Assembly: GCA_035278025.1 (NCBI GenBank)
Contig: DATEJK010000135.1
Coordinates: 1-26,931 of the forward strand
DNA length: 26,931 bases
Direction of reading: 5' to 3'
Source: JAICWP01 sp035278025
Lineage (GTDB): Bacteria > Acidobacteriota > Terriglobia > Terriglobales > Acidobacteriaceae
Shown here one piece after another: positions 15,801 to 22,182 of the stretch; within the stretch, counting starts at the first letter, position 1; each line of letters starts with the position of its first letter. The translations under genes were made by a program, and so were the position numbers. Under the pieces are notes generated by a model that saw only the letters and a program-made list of their open reading frames with translations, did not search any database and had not been told where the DNA came from.

Positions 15801-16376
15801 TTCCAGCGTTACTTGAACGGTGACTGGCAAGCGCTTGTTAGCCTGGCGCAACGCCTGAAACACGCCCACCAGCGCGGCTTTGGCCTGCAGCAGGTCCTGG
15901 CAGGTCTCCACCAGCAGGATGTCCACGCCGCCGGTAATCAGGGCGCTGGCCTGCTCGGTGTAGGAGGCCGCCATGTCATCGAACTTGATGTGCCCCAGCG
16001 AGGGTAGCTTGGTGGTCGGTCCGATCGAGCCCGCCACAAAACGCGGCTTGTCCGGCGTGGAGAAACTCTGCGCTACTTCCCGCGCCAGCCTGGCCGCGGC
16101 CTGGTTCAGTTCCGCGGTCTTGTCCTCAAGCTGGTATTCGGCCAGCACGATGCGCGTAGCCCCGAAAGTATCGGTTTCAACCACATCGCAGCCCACGCTG
16201 AAGAAGCTGGCGTGGATGTCCTTGATGATGTCCGGCCGGCTCAGCACCAGCAGCTCGTTGCAACCTTCCTTGCCCCAGAAATCATCCGGGCTGGGCTGGC
16301 GCACCTGGATATTGGTGCCCATGGCGCCGTCATACACCACCACGCCTTCACGCACGCGTTGAAGAAAGTCTGCCAT
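12882..16376 (-). CDS. metH: Cobalamin-dependent methionine synthase
   Basis: This 1164-residue enzyme transfers the methyl of 5-methyltetrahydrofolate to homocysteine via cobalamin. Domains in order: homocysteine-binding barrel (about 5-305) with zinc ligands C222 (GLNCATGP) and C288-C289 (GGCCGTTPEH); pterin-binding barrel (about 330-600); cobalamin cap (about 625-715); B12 domain (about 724-860) with VKGDVHDIGKN supplying H736; AdoMet reactivation domain to the C-terminus, with RYSFGYPACP. It is about 60 residues shorter than E. coli MetH, but no domain is missing. The pterin barrel begins VVAEEMNTTTQ, where many homologues have a GERTN-type segment. ATG 16374-16376 has only AAGAG close by. 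No cobalamin or SAM riboswitch is recognisable upstream, only a 7-bp hairpin and repeats. It is a separate unit downstream of nuoI on the same strand. Confidence 0.97.
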   Translation of the reverse strand: MADFLQRVREGVVVYDGAMGTNIQVRQPSPDDFWGKEGCNELLVLSRPDIIKDIHASFFSVGCDVVETDTFGATRIVLAEYQLEDKTAELNQAAARLAREVAQSFSTPDKPRFVAGSIGPTTKLPSLGHIKFDDMAASYTEQASALITGGVDILLVETCQDLLQAKAALVGVFQALRQANKRLPVTVQVTLEATGTMLLGTEIGAALTTLEPFDVDAIGLNCATGPREMNDAVRYLSVNSPKQVSVLPNAGLPQNVGGHAVYMLKPQELAEYHKHFVADYGVRIVGGCCGTTPEHLKAVVAAVSGVEPAKREMKPTAAAASAYTMVPLDLDPKPLVVAEEMNTTTQKAQFRELVRNRKYDDILAVAKRLVSEGSHMLDLCCAIVGEDEKGYMSSVLEKIATRVPAPVLIDSTEADVVEEALKRVPGKPIINSINLEDGEKRTSKVLPMAKRYGAAVIALTIDEDGMALTADKKLAIAKRIFELATNKYGVRPTDLIFDALTLPISTGQEEYRTAGIETLQGIKRIKQELPEVKTLLGVSNISFGLETYARRVLNSVFMHEAVNHGLDMAIVNYSKIYPLYKIPEEEIELARKLIFRDQSAGDPLANYMAYFAKRGGQKEEKATAEVETLSIEDKLKYAIIRGEKAIGDGAARRSLEQLLEEALGQYTPLDLINNVLLDGMRTVGELFGARKMQLPSVLDSASVMKQAVAYLEPKMEKKAGTQKGTLVLATVKGDVHDIGKNLVDIILSNNGYRVVNLGIKQSADTIIQAAQEHKADAIGLSGLLVKSTLEMKYVIQDLERQKLGFPVICGGAALTRKYVEDDLRREYSNAVFYADDAFGGLHIMEDLIGQNGEREKRLAEGRTVKEFAKAAAAGAAATDSTPEIVERSPVVADAPNIPVPPFYGARVKRDYDLREVFRYINETALFKNQWQLKTASQQDYVRLVEEKFRPILKDLREEVIASGLFEPKTVYGYFPAQGEGNDLIVYEPPTRAGAPASQELLRFTFPRQKEGRRLCLADFFARRGSGQMDVLGLALVTIGAKASEYTKKLFESGEYTKYLYLHGLSVETAEALAEFHHKHMRQELGISGDDSPEIRDLFHQKYRGSRYSFGYPACPSLEDQTKLFRLLKPEETIGVHLTTGFLLEPEQSTSALVVHHPAAKYFVA

Positions 16377-16405
16377 CTCTTGAAGTATTTAGATTATCGG
16401 TTTTG

Positions 16406-16425
16406 CGCGGGTCTTGTCACCCGCG
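16406..16425 (-). other. Short hairpin upstream of metH
   Basis: CGCGGGT (16406-16412) and ACCCGCG (16419-16425) form a 7-bp stem with a 6-base loop, about 30 bases upstream of the metH start. There is no T-run on either side, so a leader structure is as likely as a terminator of the upstream nuoI transcript. Confidence 0.4.
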
Positions 16426-16432
16426 TGTCTTT

Positions 16433-16474
16433 GATTCACCACAGGCAGTTTGGATTCACCACAGAGGCACAGAG
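16433..16474. repeat. TTCACCACAG module, two direct copies
   Basis: GATTCACCACAG occurs at 16433-16444 and 16453-16464, the second extended by AGGCACAGAG. The same module (TTCACCACAGAGGACACA) begins the palindromic element at 22183. In both places a TCATCCTGAGCG repeat follows about 60-66 bases later. Confidence 0.7.
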
Positions 16475-16520
16475 CCGCAAAGAAAACCTTTTCATGTTTA
16501 AAGAAAAACATTTGCGCCTC

Positions 16521-16575
16521 TCATCCTGAGCGAGCGTGAGCCGCGCTAGCGCGGTGAACTCGAGTCGAAGGACCT
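16521..16575 (+). repeat. TCATCCTGAGCG...GAAGGACCT interspersed repeat, copy C
   Basis: The left end TCATCCTGAGCG is at 16521-16532 and the right end CGAAGGACCT is at 16566-16575. The centre carries the self-complementary CCGCGCTAGCGCGG. It lies between nuoI and metH, with TGCGTTTTTGC following on the right as at other copies. Confidence 0.8.
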
Positions 16576-16650
16576 TGCGTTTTTGCTTTAGGAAGGAGGC
16601 GGCACTCCGTTGTGCCGAACTGACTCCTGCCCCCTTTTGAGAACTGGGAT

Positions 16651-17172
16651 TCAGCTTCTAACTGCCGGCGTTCCCGTCTCCGTCTCCGCCTGATTGAATA
16701 CCGCGTTCGATCCCAGGTGTGCTGGCAGGGGCGCCAGCATCTGCTCTTTGCGGTAGACCAGGCTGGTGGCATTCAGGCTGGCAATTTCGAAGCCGTGTCC
16801 GTGGGTGATGGCGTCGGTAGGACACGCCTCCACACAGTAGCCGCAGAAGATGCAGCGGTTGTAGTCAATGTTATAGACCCTGGCATAGCGCTCGGCGCCG
16901 CTGATGCGCTGCTCCGTGGTGTTCTCCGCCGCCTCGATATAAATGCAGTTCGAAGGACACGCTGCCGCGCACAGGAAGCAGGCCACGCACTTCTCCAGTC
17001 CGTTTTCGTCGCGCTGCAGCACGTGCACCCCGCGAAAGCGCTCTTGGAACTTCGCGCCCTTCAAGGGCCCAGGCCCGTCGGGATAGTTCTCCACCACCGT
17101 GGGCGAGAACATCTCCTTCAGCGTGATGCTCATTCCCTTGGCAATTGCCGCTATGTCCTTAATGACCGCCAT
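16651..17172 (-). CDS. nuoI: NADH-quinone oxidoreductase subunit I (NuoI-like, 2x[4Fe-4S])
   Basis: This 173-residue protein carries two 4Fe-4S motifs, CVACFLCAAACP and CIFCGYCVEACP, spaced as in complex I subunit I. They are flanked by the N-terminal KGMSITLKEMFSP, matching the family's amphipathic start, and by YNIDYNRC. In complex I it carries electrons through clusters N6a/N6b to the quinone-facing arm. The ATG at 17172 is preferred over TTG 17178. It has no ribosome-binding site, but TATACT sits nine bases upstream, so a leaderless transcript is possible. No other nuo gene is adjacent, which is unusual for this subunit. The neighbours are an antitoxin-like gene (divergent) and metH (same strand, 274 bases away). 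Confidence 0.9.
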   Translation of the reverse strand: MAVIKDIAAIAKGMSITLKEMFSPTVVENYPDGPGPLKGAKFQERFRGVHVLQRDENGLEKCVACFLCAAACPSNCIYIEAAENTTEQRISGAERYARVYNIDYNRCIFCGYCVEACPTDAITHGHGFEIASLNATSLVYRKEQMLAPLPAHLGSNAVFNQAETETGTPAVRS

Positions 17173-17274
17173 AAGCAATTAGTATAAACGGTAGCGGGTA
17201 GTTAGTAGTGAGTCGTTGGTCGTAAGCGGGCAGCCCGTCGTGTATCGCCTCGCAGCTTAAGAAATGTCATCCTG

Positions 17275-17318
17275 AGCGAGGGCGCGGCACACCAATCCGC
17301 GCCCGAGCCGAAGGACCT
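17275..17318 (+). repeat. TCATCCTGAGCG...GAAGGACCT interspersed repeat, copy D
   Basis: TGTCATCCTGAGCG (17275-17288) and CGAAGGACCT (17309-17318) flank an 8-bp hairpin: GGGCGCGG (about 17280s) pairs with CCGCGCCC across a 9-base loop. It lies in the 230-base divergent gap between nuoI and the antitoxin-like gene. The rest of that gap holds only degenerate GTAG/TTAG-type words. Confidence 0.8.
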
Positions 17319-17402
17319 CGCGCCTGTTGCGCCCCTGTCGCGGCCCAAGGGTGTTCTGCCGAGGTGCTGCAACGGAGTTGTAAGATATCTGCAAGCACAT
17401 CC

Positions 17403-17636
17403 ATGAAAACCGTGACTGCTACTGAGTTCAGAACCCACTGCGGCCAGCTCATCTCCGAGGTCCAGCGCACAGGTAACCCGCTGACCATTACCAAGCGCGG
17501 CCAGCCGGTTGCCAAGCTTGTGCGGGTTCACCCGCGCCGCAGCAAGCTCTTCGGCTGCTTAAAAGGCATGATCAAGATCGTCGGCGATATCGAATCCCCC
17601 GTCATGCCGCCCGAGGACTGGGAGGCCGTGGGCTGA
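17403..17636 (+). CDS. Phd/YefM-family antitoxin-like protein, no adjacent toxin
   Basis: This 77-residue protein begins MKTVTATEFRTHCGQLISEV and continues PLTITKRGQPVAKLVRV. This is the Phd/YefM DNA-binding fold: V-x-A-x-E-x-R ... L-x-x-V ... I-T-x-R-G-x-P-V-A-x-L. The C-terminal part (SPVMPPEDWEAVG) has the D-W-x-A ending typical of the toxin-neutralising tail. ATG 17403 is chosen because the family motif begins there; the frame extends further upstream without family similarity. Normally a PIN, RelE or Doc toxin follows within a few bases. Here the next 50 bases are non-coding and the next gene is on the other strand, so it is an orphan antitoxin or a solitary regulator. Confidence 0.82.
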   Translation: MKTVTATEFRTHCGQLISEVQRTGNPLTITKRGQPVAKLVRVHPRRSKLFGCLKGMIKIVGDIESPVMPPEDWEAVG

Positions 17637-17686
17637 CTCCCTCCCAGCAACCGGCCTGGGCTATTTTCGCCATTCCGACACTCCGG

Positions 17687-17926
17687 TTAAAGGAAGTTGT
17701 TCTCAACCTTTTTGTTTTCGATCACTACGCAGTAGAGCCCGCTCCACCTCCTCTGCCAACGCCAGCCCAGCGCGGGCATTCGCTTATCCAACAGAGAGAG
17801 GACTGCAGTCCTGCTGCAGGAATCACAGTAGGCGTAAACAGAGTCGTCGAATCCAGAATTAAGAAGGTAATAGCCGAACTGGCCATGGCAGTGATCGCAC
17901 GTTTTTACGCTAAGCTCCCTACTCAT
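17687..17926 (-). CDS. Small zinc-ribbon-like protein
   Basis: This 79-residue protein starts MSRELSVKTCDHCHG. It has two CxxC pairs, C-D-H-C and C-D-S-C, separated by an aromatic stretch (FGYYLLNSGFDDSVYAY), as in a single zinc ribbon. The frame is open upstream to 17998, but that part overlaps the ubiD end and looks non-coding. After LLDKR the reading turns Trp/Arg-rich (GWRWQRRWSG). The neighbouring frame from the same point reads as a plausible helix (ARAGLALAEEVERALL) and ends at 17703, so a frameshift or sequencing indel near 17780 is possible. It lies 47 bases downstream of the UbiD gene on the same strand. Function unknown. Confidence 0.6.
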   Translation of the reverse strand: MSRELSVKTCDHCHGQFGYYLLNSGFDDSVYAYCDSCSRTAVLSLLDKRMPALGWRWQRRWSGLYCVVIENKKVENNFL

Positions 17927-17973
17927 GCAGTCTGCAGGTACGCCGCTGGACGACCTCTTACATCGCTCCCCAC

Positions 17974-19545
17974 CTACTCTATTCCCAGCTCCTTCCACTT
18001 CTTGTCCACGATCATCTTGGTCGTCGGATCCATCACGATCTCATCCGGCCAGGGGCGGGCAAAGCCCTCACTCGACCACTTGCAGGTGGCGTCAATGCCC
18101 ATCTTGGAGCCGTAGTCGGGCAAGCGCGAAGCGTGGTCCAGCGAATCCACCGGCCCCAGCGTGAACTGGAGGTCGCGCTCCGGGTCAATGTGATTCAGCG
18201 CCTTCAGCGCAACTTCGCGCAGGTCCTGCACGTCCACGTCTTCATCCACCACCACGATCACTTTGGTGAACATCGCCTGCCCCAGCGACCAGATGGCGTT
18301 CATCACCTTGCGCGCCTGCCCCGGGTAGGACTTGCGGATGGAAACGATCATCAGGTTATGGAACACCCCCTCCACCGGCATATTGATGTCCACCAGTTCG
18401 GGGATGTTCAGCCGCATCATGGGCAGAAAGATGCGCTCCACCGCCTTGCCCATCCACGCGTCCTCCATGGGCGGCTTGCCCACGATGGTGGTGGCGTAAA
18501 TGGGGTCCTTGCGGTGAGTCATGCAGGTCACGTGGAAGACGGGGTACTCATCTTCCAGCGAATAGAAACCGGTGTGATCGCCGAACGGCCCCTCGGTGCG
18601 CAGCTCATCCAGATTCACGTAGCCTTCCAGCACGTACTCCGCCGTGGCCGGCACCTCCAGGTCCACAGTCTCGCACTTCACCAGCTCCACCGGCTTCTGC
18701 CGCAGGAAACCGGCGATGATGAACTCCTCCACCTCCGGGGGCGCGGGCACGATGGCGGAAAAGGTCAGCGCCGGCTCGGTGCCAATCGCCACCGCCACCT
18801 CCATCTTTCCTTTTGGCTGCGAGCCCGATGCCAGCCGCGCCCCGCCCGCCGACCGCGCCATCATGTCCACCGCCGCCCATCGGCCGTCGGCCGTCGCCTG
18901 ATCGCCTCCCGCTGCCTTGCGCAGCATCTCCCGGTAATGCTCCGCCCCCACCTTCTGCCGCTGCCAGTGCATGCCCGCTGTGCGGTCGTCATAAACTTGC
19001 ATGCGGTACATGCCCACATTGCGCTTGCCACTTAGCGGGTCGCGGGTAATCACGCAGGGCAAAGTGATGAAGCGGCCTGCGTCTTTGGGCCAGCACTTCA
19101 GCACCGGCATGTCCAGCAGCGAAAAGCCATCGCGCCGGACCACTTCCTTGCATGGCCCGCTGCCTATGGTCTTGGGAAAGAACTTGCCCATTTCCGCCAG
19201 CATGGGCAGCATCTTCACTTTGTCCAGGAAGCCTTGCGGACTCTTCACGTCCATGAAGCCGCGAATGCGTTCCGCTACCTCGTCCAGCGAGTCCACGCCC
19301 AGCGCCATGCACATGCGCTGCGCCGAACCGAACTGGTTGATCAGCAGCGGCGTGCGGTAGCCCTTGACGTTTTCAAACAGCAGCGCGCGATTTTGTGCGG
19401 CGTGTGCGCCCTCCCCCGCGGCCTTGCTGACCCGGTCCGTAATCTCCGTTATCTCCAGGATCGGGTCCACCTCGGCGCCCACCCGCTTCAGTTCGCCGGC
19501 CTTGTCCAGGGCGGCAATCCAGTCTCGCAGTGATTCGTAGGCCAA
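17974..19545 (-). CDS. ubiD: UbiD-family (prenylated-FMN) decarboxylase
   Basis: This 523-residue protein matches UbiD along its length: MAYESLRDWIAALDKAGELK, LLFENVKGY, CWPKDAGRFIT, NVGMYRMQVYD, LEVPATAEYVLEG, EGPFGDHTGFYS, and SKMGIDATCKW near the end. UbiD enzymes use prenylated FMN and a divalent metal to (de)carboxylate aromatic acids such as polyprenyl-hydroxybenzoate. This one may act in menaquinone/ubiquinone-type synthesis or on another aromatic acid. TTG at 19543-19545 is chosen as start because AGGAG lies five bases upstream and MAYESLRD is the family's N-terminus; reading further upstream runs through a tandem repeat. Q197 replaces the His expected in the W-x-x-H-x-x-G-A segment. 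No ubiX (the prFMN maker) is in the window. Divergent from the nucleotidyltransferase-like gene. Confidence 0.93.
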   Translation of the reverse strand: MAYESLRDWIAALDKAGELKRVGAEVDPILEITEITDRVSKAAGEGAHAAQNRALLFENVKGYRTPLLINQFGSAQRMCMALGVDSLDEVAERIRGFMDVKSPQGFLDKVKMLPMLAEMGKFFPKTIGSGPCKEVVRRDGFSLLDMPVLKCWPKDAGRFITLPCVITRDPLSGKRNVGMYRMQVYDDRTAGMHWQRQKVGAEHYREMLRKAAGGDQATADGRWAAVDMMARSAGGARLASGSQPKGKMEVAVAIGTEPALTFSAIVPAPPEVEEFIIAGFLRQKPVELVKCETVDLEVPATAEYVLEGYVNLDELRTEGPFGDHTGFYSLEDEYPVFHVTCMTHRKDPIYATTIVGKPPMEDAWMGKAVERIFLPMMRLNIPELVDINMPVEGVFHNLMIVSIRKSYPGQARKVMNAIWSLGQAMFTKVIVVVDEDVDVQDLREVALKALNHIDPERDLQFTLGPVDSLDHASRLPDYGSKMGIDATCKWSSEGFARPWPDEIVMDPTTKMIVDKKWKELGIE

Positions 19546-19550
19546 TCGGG

Positions 19551-19555
19551 CTCCT
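19551..19555 (-). promoter_or_regulatory. Ribosome-binding site deciding the TTG start of ubiD
   Basis: AGGAG on the minus strand lies five bases before the TTG codon (19543-19545), which begins exactly at the family N-terminus. This outweighs the longer reading that would start at 19734. Confidence 0.75.
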
Positions 19556-19558
19556 GAC

Positions 19559-19593
19559 TCTTGGCTCTTGGCTCTTGGCTCTTGGCTCTTGGC
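19559..19593. repeat. Heptanucleotide tandem repeat, five units, in the ubiD leader
   Basis: TCTTGGC is repeated five times without interruption (19559-19593), starting three bases upstream of the ubiD ribosome-binding site. A matching GCCAAGA occurs at 19642-19648 in inverted orientation, so the leader could fold. Seven-base units change frame and spacing when copy number changes, which makes slippage here potentially regulatory. Confidence 0.9.
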
Positions 19594-19721
19594 TAAAGCT
19601 ACTACCTGGCAACGCCCAAGCCAAAAGCTAACAGCTAAATAGCCAAGAGCTAAACGCGCGATTATACCCACCGCCCTCCCCTGCACCCAACTTTTCCCGC
19701 TCTTCTCCCATCCAAGCAAAT

Positions 19722-20822
19722 GTGACACTCGCATCGTCCCCCGAAATGAGCCATCTGCGGGCGCTTTCGCAGCTCACCCTGAACAAGCAGGAACCGGGCT
19801 CCAGCACGCTGCAGAAAGCGCTCAACTATATTTCCGGCCTGGACGCCAGCGGCCGCAAGGAATTGGTTTCCCTGGCCGATTCGCACCATGTTCTGGTGCG
19901 CGCTCTGCAAACGGTGCACGCCCTGGCGGCGGCCACCTCTGACACTGGCCTCATCGCCTGGACGGAAGCCACTCTGGGCGCCGAACAATCCCGCATCGAC
20001 AACGCGCTTCGCCACCTGGATTCGGTTTGCCGCCAACTGGAAGCCGCGAGCTGCCCGGTGGTGGTCATGAAGTCGCTTGATCACTGGCCCGACCTGGGCA
20101 ACGACCTGGACCTGGTCACCACCGCTTCCGAGCGCGATATCGTGCGCATCATGCGCGCCAATTTTCAGGCTCACGTCGAGCCCCGCAGCTGGGGCGACCG
20201 CCTGGCCAACAAGTGGAATTTTGCCCTTCCCGGCCTGCATGAAGCCATCGAAGTGCATGCCCAGCGACTGGGCCAGACCGGCGAGCACACCGCCCTGGCC
20301 CGCCGCGTCATCGAGCGCGCCGTGGCCCGCGAGGTGGGGGGCTATGTCTTCCGTGTGCCCGCACCCGAAGAGCGCATCATCATCGCTACCCTGCAACGCA
20401 TGTACCGGCATTTTTACTTCCGCATCTGCGACGTGCTCGATACCGCCGCGCTGGTCGAAAGCGGCGCCCTAAACTTCGCCGAATTGCGGCGCAGCGCCGA
20501 CCTGGGCGGCATCTGGCCCGGTGTAGCCACCTTCCTGGTCATCGTTTCCGATTACGTCAAGTCCTACCGCGCTCAAGGCGTGGACCTGCCCCGCGAGGTG
20601 CTGGCCGCAGCCAAGTTCGGCGGCGACAAGATAACGGTGCGCAGCCGTTTCCTGCGCTTCCCCCTTATGCCCGAGGGAGCGGAGCTTTACAAGCTGCAGA
20701 TGGGCCAGACCGCCCGCCGCGGCAACCTCCATGCTGCCCTGCGCCTTAGCCTCCTGCCCCCGCTGGCTTCCGTGGCCGCTTTGGCGTATAGGGTTACGGG
20801 AAGCGATAAGGGCATCTGGTAA
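19722..20822 (+). CDS. Nucleotidyltransferase-like protein (NTP_transf_5 type)
   Basis: This 366-residue protein has a hydrophobic strand and acidic motif, VVVMKSLDHWPDLGNDLDLV, with D128 and D130 as likely metal ligands. It recalls the uncharacterised nucleotidyltransferase family (PF14907-like) often found in polysaccharide and peptide loci. The helical N-terminal region (about 1-100) and C-terminal half fit that family's all-helical flanks. Substrate and activity are unknown. GTG 19722 and ATG 19746 are both possible starts, and neither has a clear ribosome-binding site. The gene stands alone, divergent from ubiD and followed by a 104-base gap holding a short direct repeat. Confidence 0.7.
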   Translation: MTLASSPEMSHLRALSQLTLNKQEPGSSTLQKALNYISGLDASGRKELVSLADSHHVLVRALQTVHALAAATSDTGLIAWTEATLGAEQSRIDNALRHLDSVCRQLEAASCPVVVMKSLDHWPDLGNDLDLVTTASERDIVRIMRANFQAHVEPRSWGDRLANKWNFALPGLHEAIEVHAQRLGQTGEHTALARRVIERAVAREVGGYVFRVPAPEERIIIATLQRMYRHFYFRICDVLDTAALVESGALNFAELRRSADLGGIWPGVATFLVIVSDYVKSYRAQGVDLPREVLAAAKFGGDKITVRSRFLRFPLMPEGAELYKLQMGQTARRGNLHAALRLSLLPPLASVAALAYRVTGSDKGIW

Positions 20823-20826
20823 AACC

Positions 20827-20857
20827 AGGAGTCAGTGCTGAGCAGTCAGGAGTCAGC
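20827..20857. repeat. Short direct repeat
   Basis: CAGGAGTCAG occurs at 20827-20836 and 20848-20857 just after the nucleotidyltransferase-like gene, separated by 11 bases. No hairpin or T-run accompanies it. Confidence 0.7.
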
Positions 20858-20926
20858 ATGAGAGGGGTTCACTGACTTCTCACCAGTTTTCCGCAACCGC
20901 TGCCTGCTTCGCTACTCTATTCTCCC

Positions 20927-22177
20927 ATGAAGCGAAGAGCCGTCATCACTGGTCTGGGCGTGGTCAGCCCCAACGGAACTGGCAAAGCCGCCTTCACCGA
21001 AGCCATTCTCGCCGGCAAAAGCGGCGTGCGCCGCATCTCCCGCTTCGATCCCAGCGATATCTCCGTGCAGATCGCCGGTGAAATCGCCAATTTTGACGAA
21101 CTCGCCTGGGTGGATAAAAAGGAGCGCAAGCACGTCTCCCGGATTGTCCCTCTCGCCCTGGCCGCCGCCCACGAAGCAGTACGCGATGCCGGCCTGGAGC
21201 CCGTTACCCTCCCGCTGGATGAAAAACGGCGCATCGCGGTGATTCTTGGCTCCGGCGGCGGCTCCCAGGAGTTCACGGAAGAGCAATACCGCCTTTTCTA
21301 TCGCGGCGATTTCCGCCACATGAGCCTGTTCTGTGTGCCCACCGCCGTCATGGGCACATTCTCCAGCGATGTGGGGATGCGCTTCGGCTTCCGCGGGCCC
21401 AGCCACGTGGTCACTACCGGCTGCACCTCCTCTACCGACGCGCTCGGCTACTCCCTGCGCCAAATCCAGTCGGGTGCGGTGCACACCGTGCTCACCGGCG
21501 GCGCCGACGCGCCCATTTCGCTGGGCATCGTCAAGGGCTTCATTCTGATGAAAATTCTGACCGGCTCGTGGAACGACGCGCCGGAGCGCGCCTCCCGGCC
21601 CTTCTCCGCAGACCGTGACGGCTTTGTGCTCGGCGAAGGCGCCTGGATGCTGATGCTCGAGGACTACGACCACGCGCGTGCCCGCGGCGCGCATATCTAC
21701 GCCGAAGTCTCAGGCTATGGCACCACCTGCGAAGCCTTCCACCGCGTGCGCCTGCGCGAGGGCGGCGAAGAGTCGGCGCGCGCCATCGGCCTGGCCATGC
21801 GGGAAGCCGGCATCGGTCCCGCCGACGTGCACTACGTCAACCTCCACGGCACTTCCACCCAACTGAATGACCGCATCGAAACCGAGGCCCTCAAAGCCGC
21901 GCTGCGAGAGCACGCCCCCCAAATACCCATGTCAGCGCTGAAGTCCCAGATCGGACACCCCCAGGGCGCCTGCGGCGCCGCCGGCGTGGCCGCCACCCTC
22001 ATTGCCATGGAAACCGGCCAGATCCCCCCCACCGTTAACGTGGATGTTCCCGACCCTCAGTGCGATCTCGATTACGTGCCCCAGCCCGGCCGCCAGGCCG
22101 CGATCGAGCATGCCATTTGCAACTGCATCGCCTTCGGTTCCAAGAACTCCGCCCTGGTCTTGCGCAAGGTCGCTTAG
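20927..22177 (+). CDS. Beta-ketoacyl-ACP synthase II-type (KAS) enzyme
   Basis: This 416-residue thiolase-fold condensing enzyme has the full Cys-His-His triad: C166 (TTGCTSSTDALG), H307 (NLHGTSTQLND) and H344 (SQIGHPQGACG), with K339 also conserved. It opens RRAVITGLGVVSPNG, as in FabF. It condenses malonyl-ACP with an acyl chain, either in fatty-acid elongation or in a dedicated lipid or polyketide pathway. The absence of acpP, fabG or fabD nearby leaves this open, so I do not call it fabF outright. The ATG has no obvious ribosome-binding site, but it begins exactly at the family N-terminus. It is convergent with tonB across a palindromic repeat element. Confidence 0.92.
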   Translation: MKRRAVITGLGVVSPNGTGKAAFTEAILAGKSGVRRISRFDPSDISVQIAGEIANFDELAWVDKKERKHVSRIVPLALAAAHEAVRDAGLEPVTLPLDEKRRIAVILGSGGGSQEFTEEQYRLFYRGDFRHMSLFCVPTAVMGTFSSDVGMRFGFRGPSHVVTTGCTSSTDALGYSLRQIQSGAVHTVLTGGADAPISLGIVKGFILMKILTGSWNDAPERASRPFSADRDGFVLGEGAWMLMLEDYDHARARGAHIYAEVSGYGTTCEAFHRVRLREGGEESARAIGLAMREAGIGPADVHYVNLHGTSTQLNDRIETEALKAALREHAPQIPMSALKSQIGHPQGACGAAGVAATLIAMETGQIPPTVNVDVPDPQCDLDYVPQPGRQAAIEHAICNCIAFGSKNSALVLRKVA

Positions 22178-22182
22178 TTTTT

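Noticed and set aside
14406..16007. A 533-codon open frame on the plus strand
   Set aside because: It is antisense to metH, whose domains and catalytic residues are unmistakable. The product is Arg/His/Gln-rich without any recognisable motif, as expected from the complement of a GC-rich gene.
16377..16650. A cobalamin or SAM riboswitch upstream of metH
   Set aside because: I could not find the conserved B12-box or SAM-box elements, only a 7-bp hairpin and dispersed repeats. A covariance-model search would settle it.
18133..19035. A 300-codon plus-strand frame opposite ubiD
   Set aside because: The His/Arg/Leu-rich product is a shadow of the ubiD coding strand.
19559..19593. A CRISPR-like array
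   Set aside because: The units are 7 bases and directly adjacent, with no spacers and no cas genes.
19546..19734. An N-terminal extension of UbiD by 63 residues
   Set aside because: It translates a 7-base tandem repeat (SQEPRAK-type) and has no family similarity. A TTG with AGGAG five bases upstream begins exactly at the family N-terminus.
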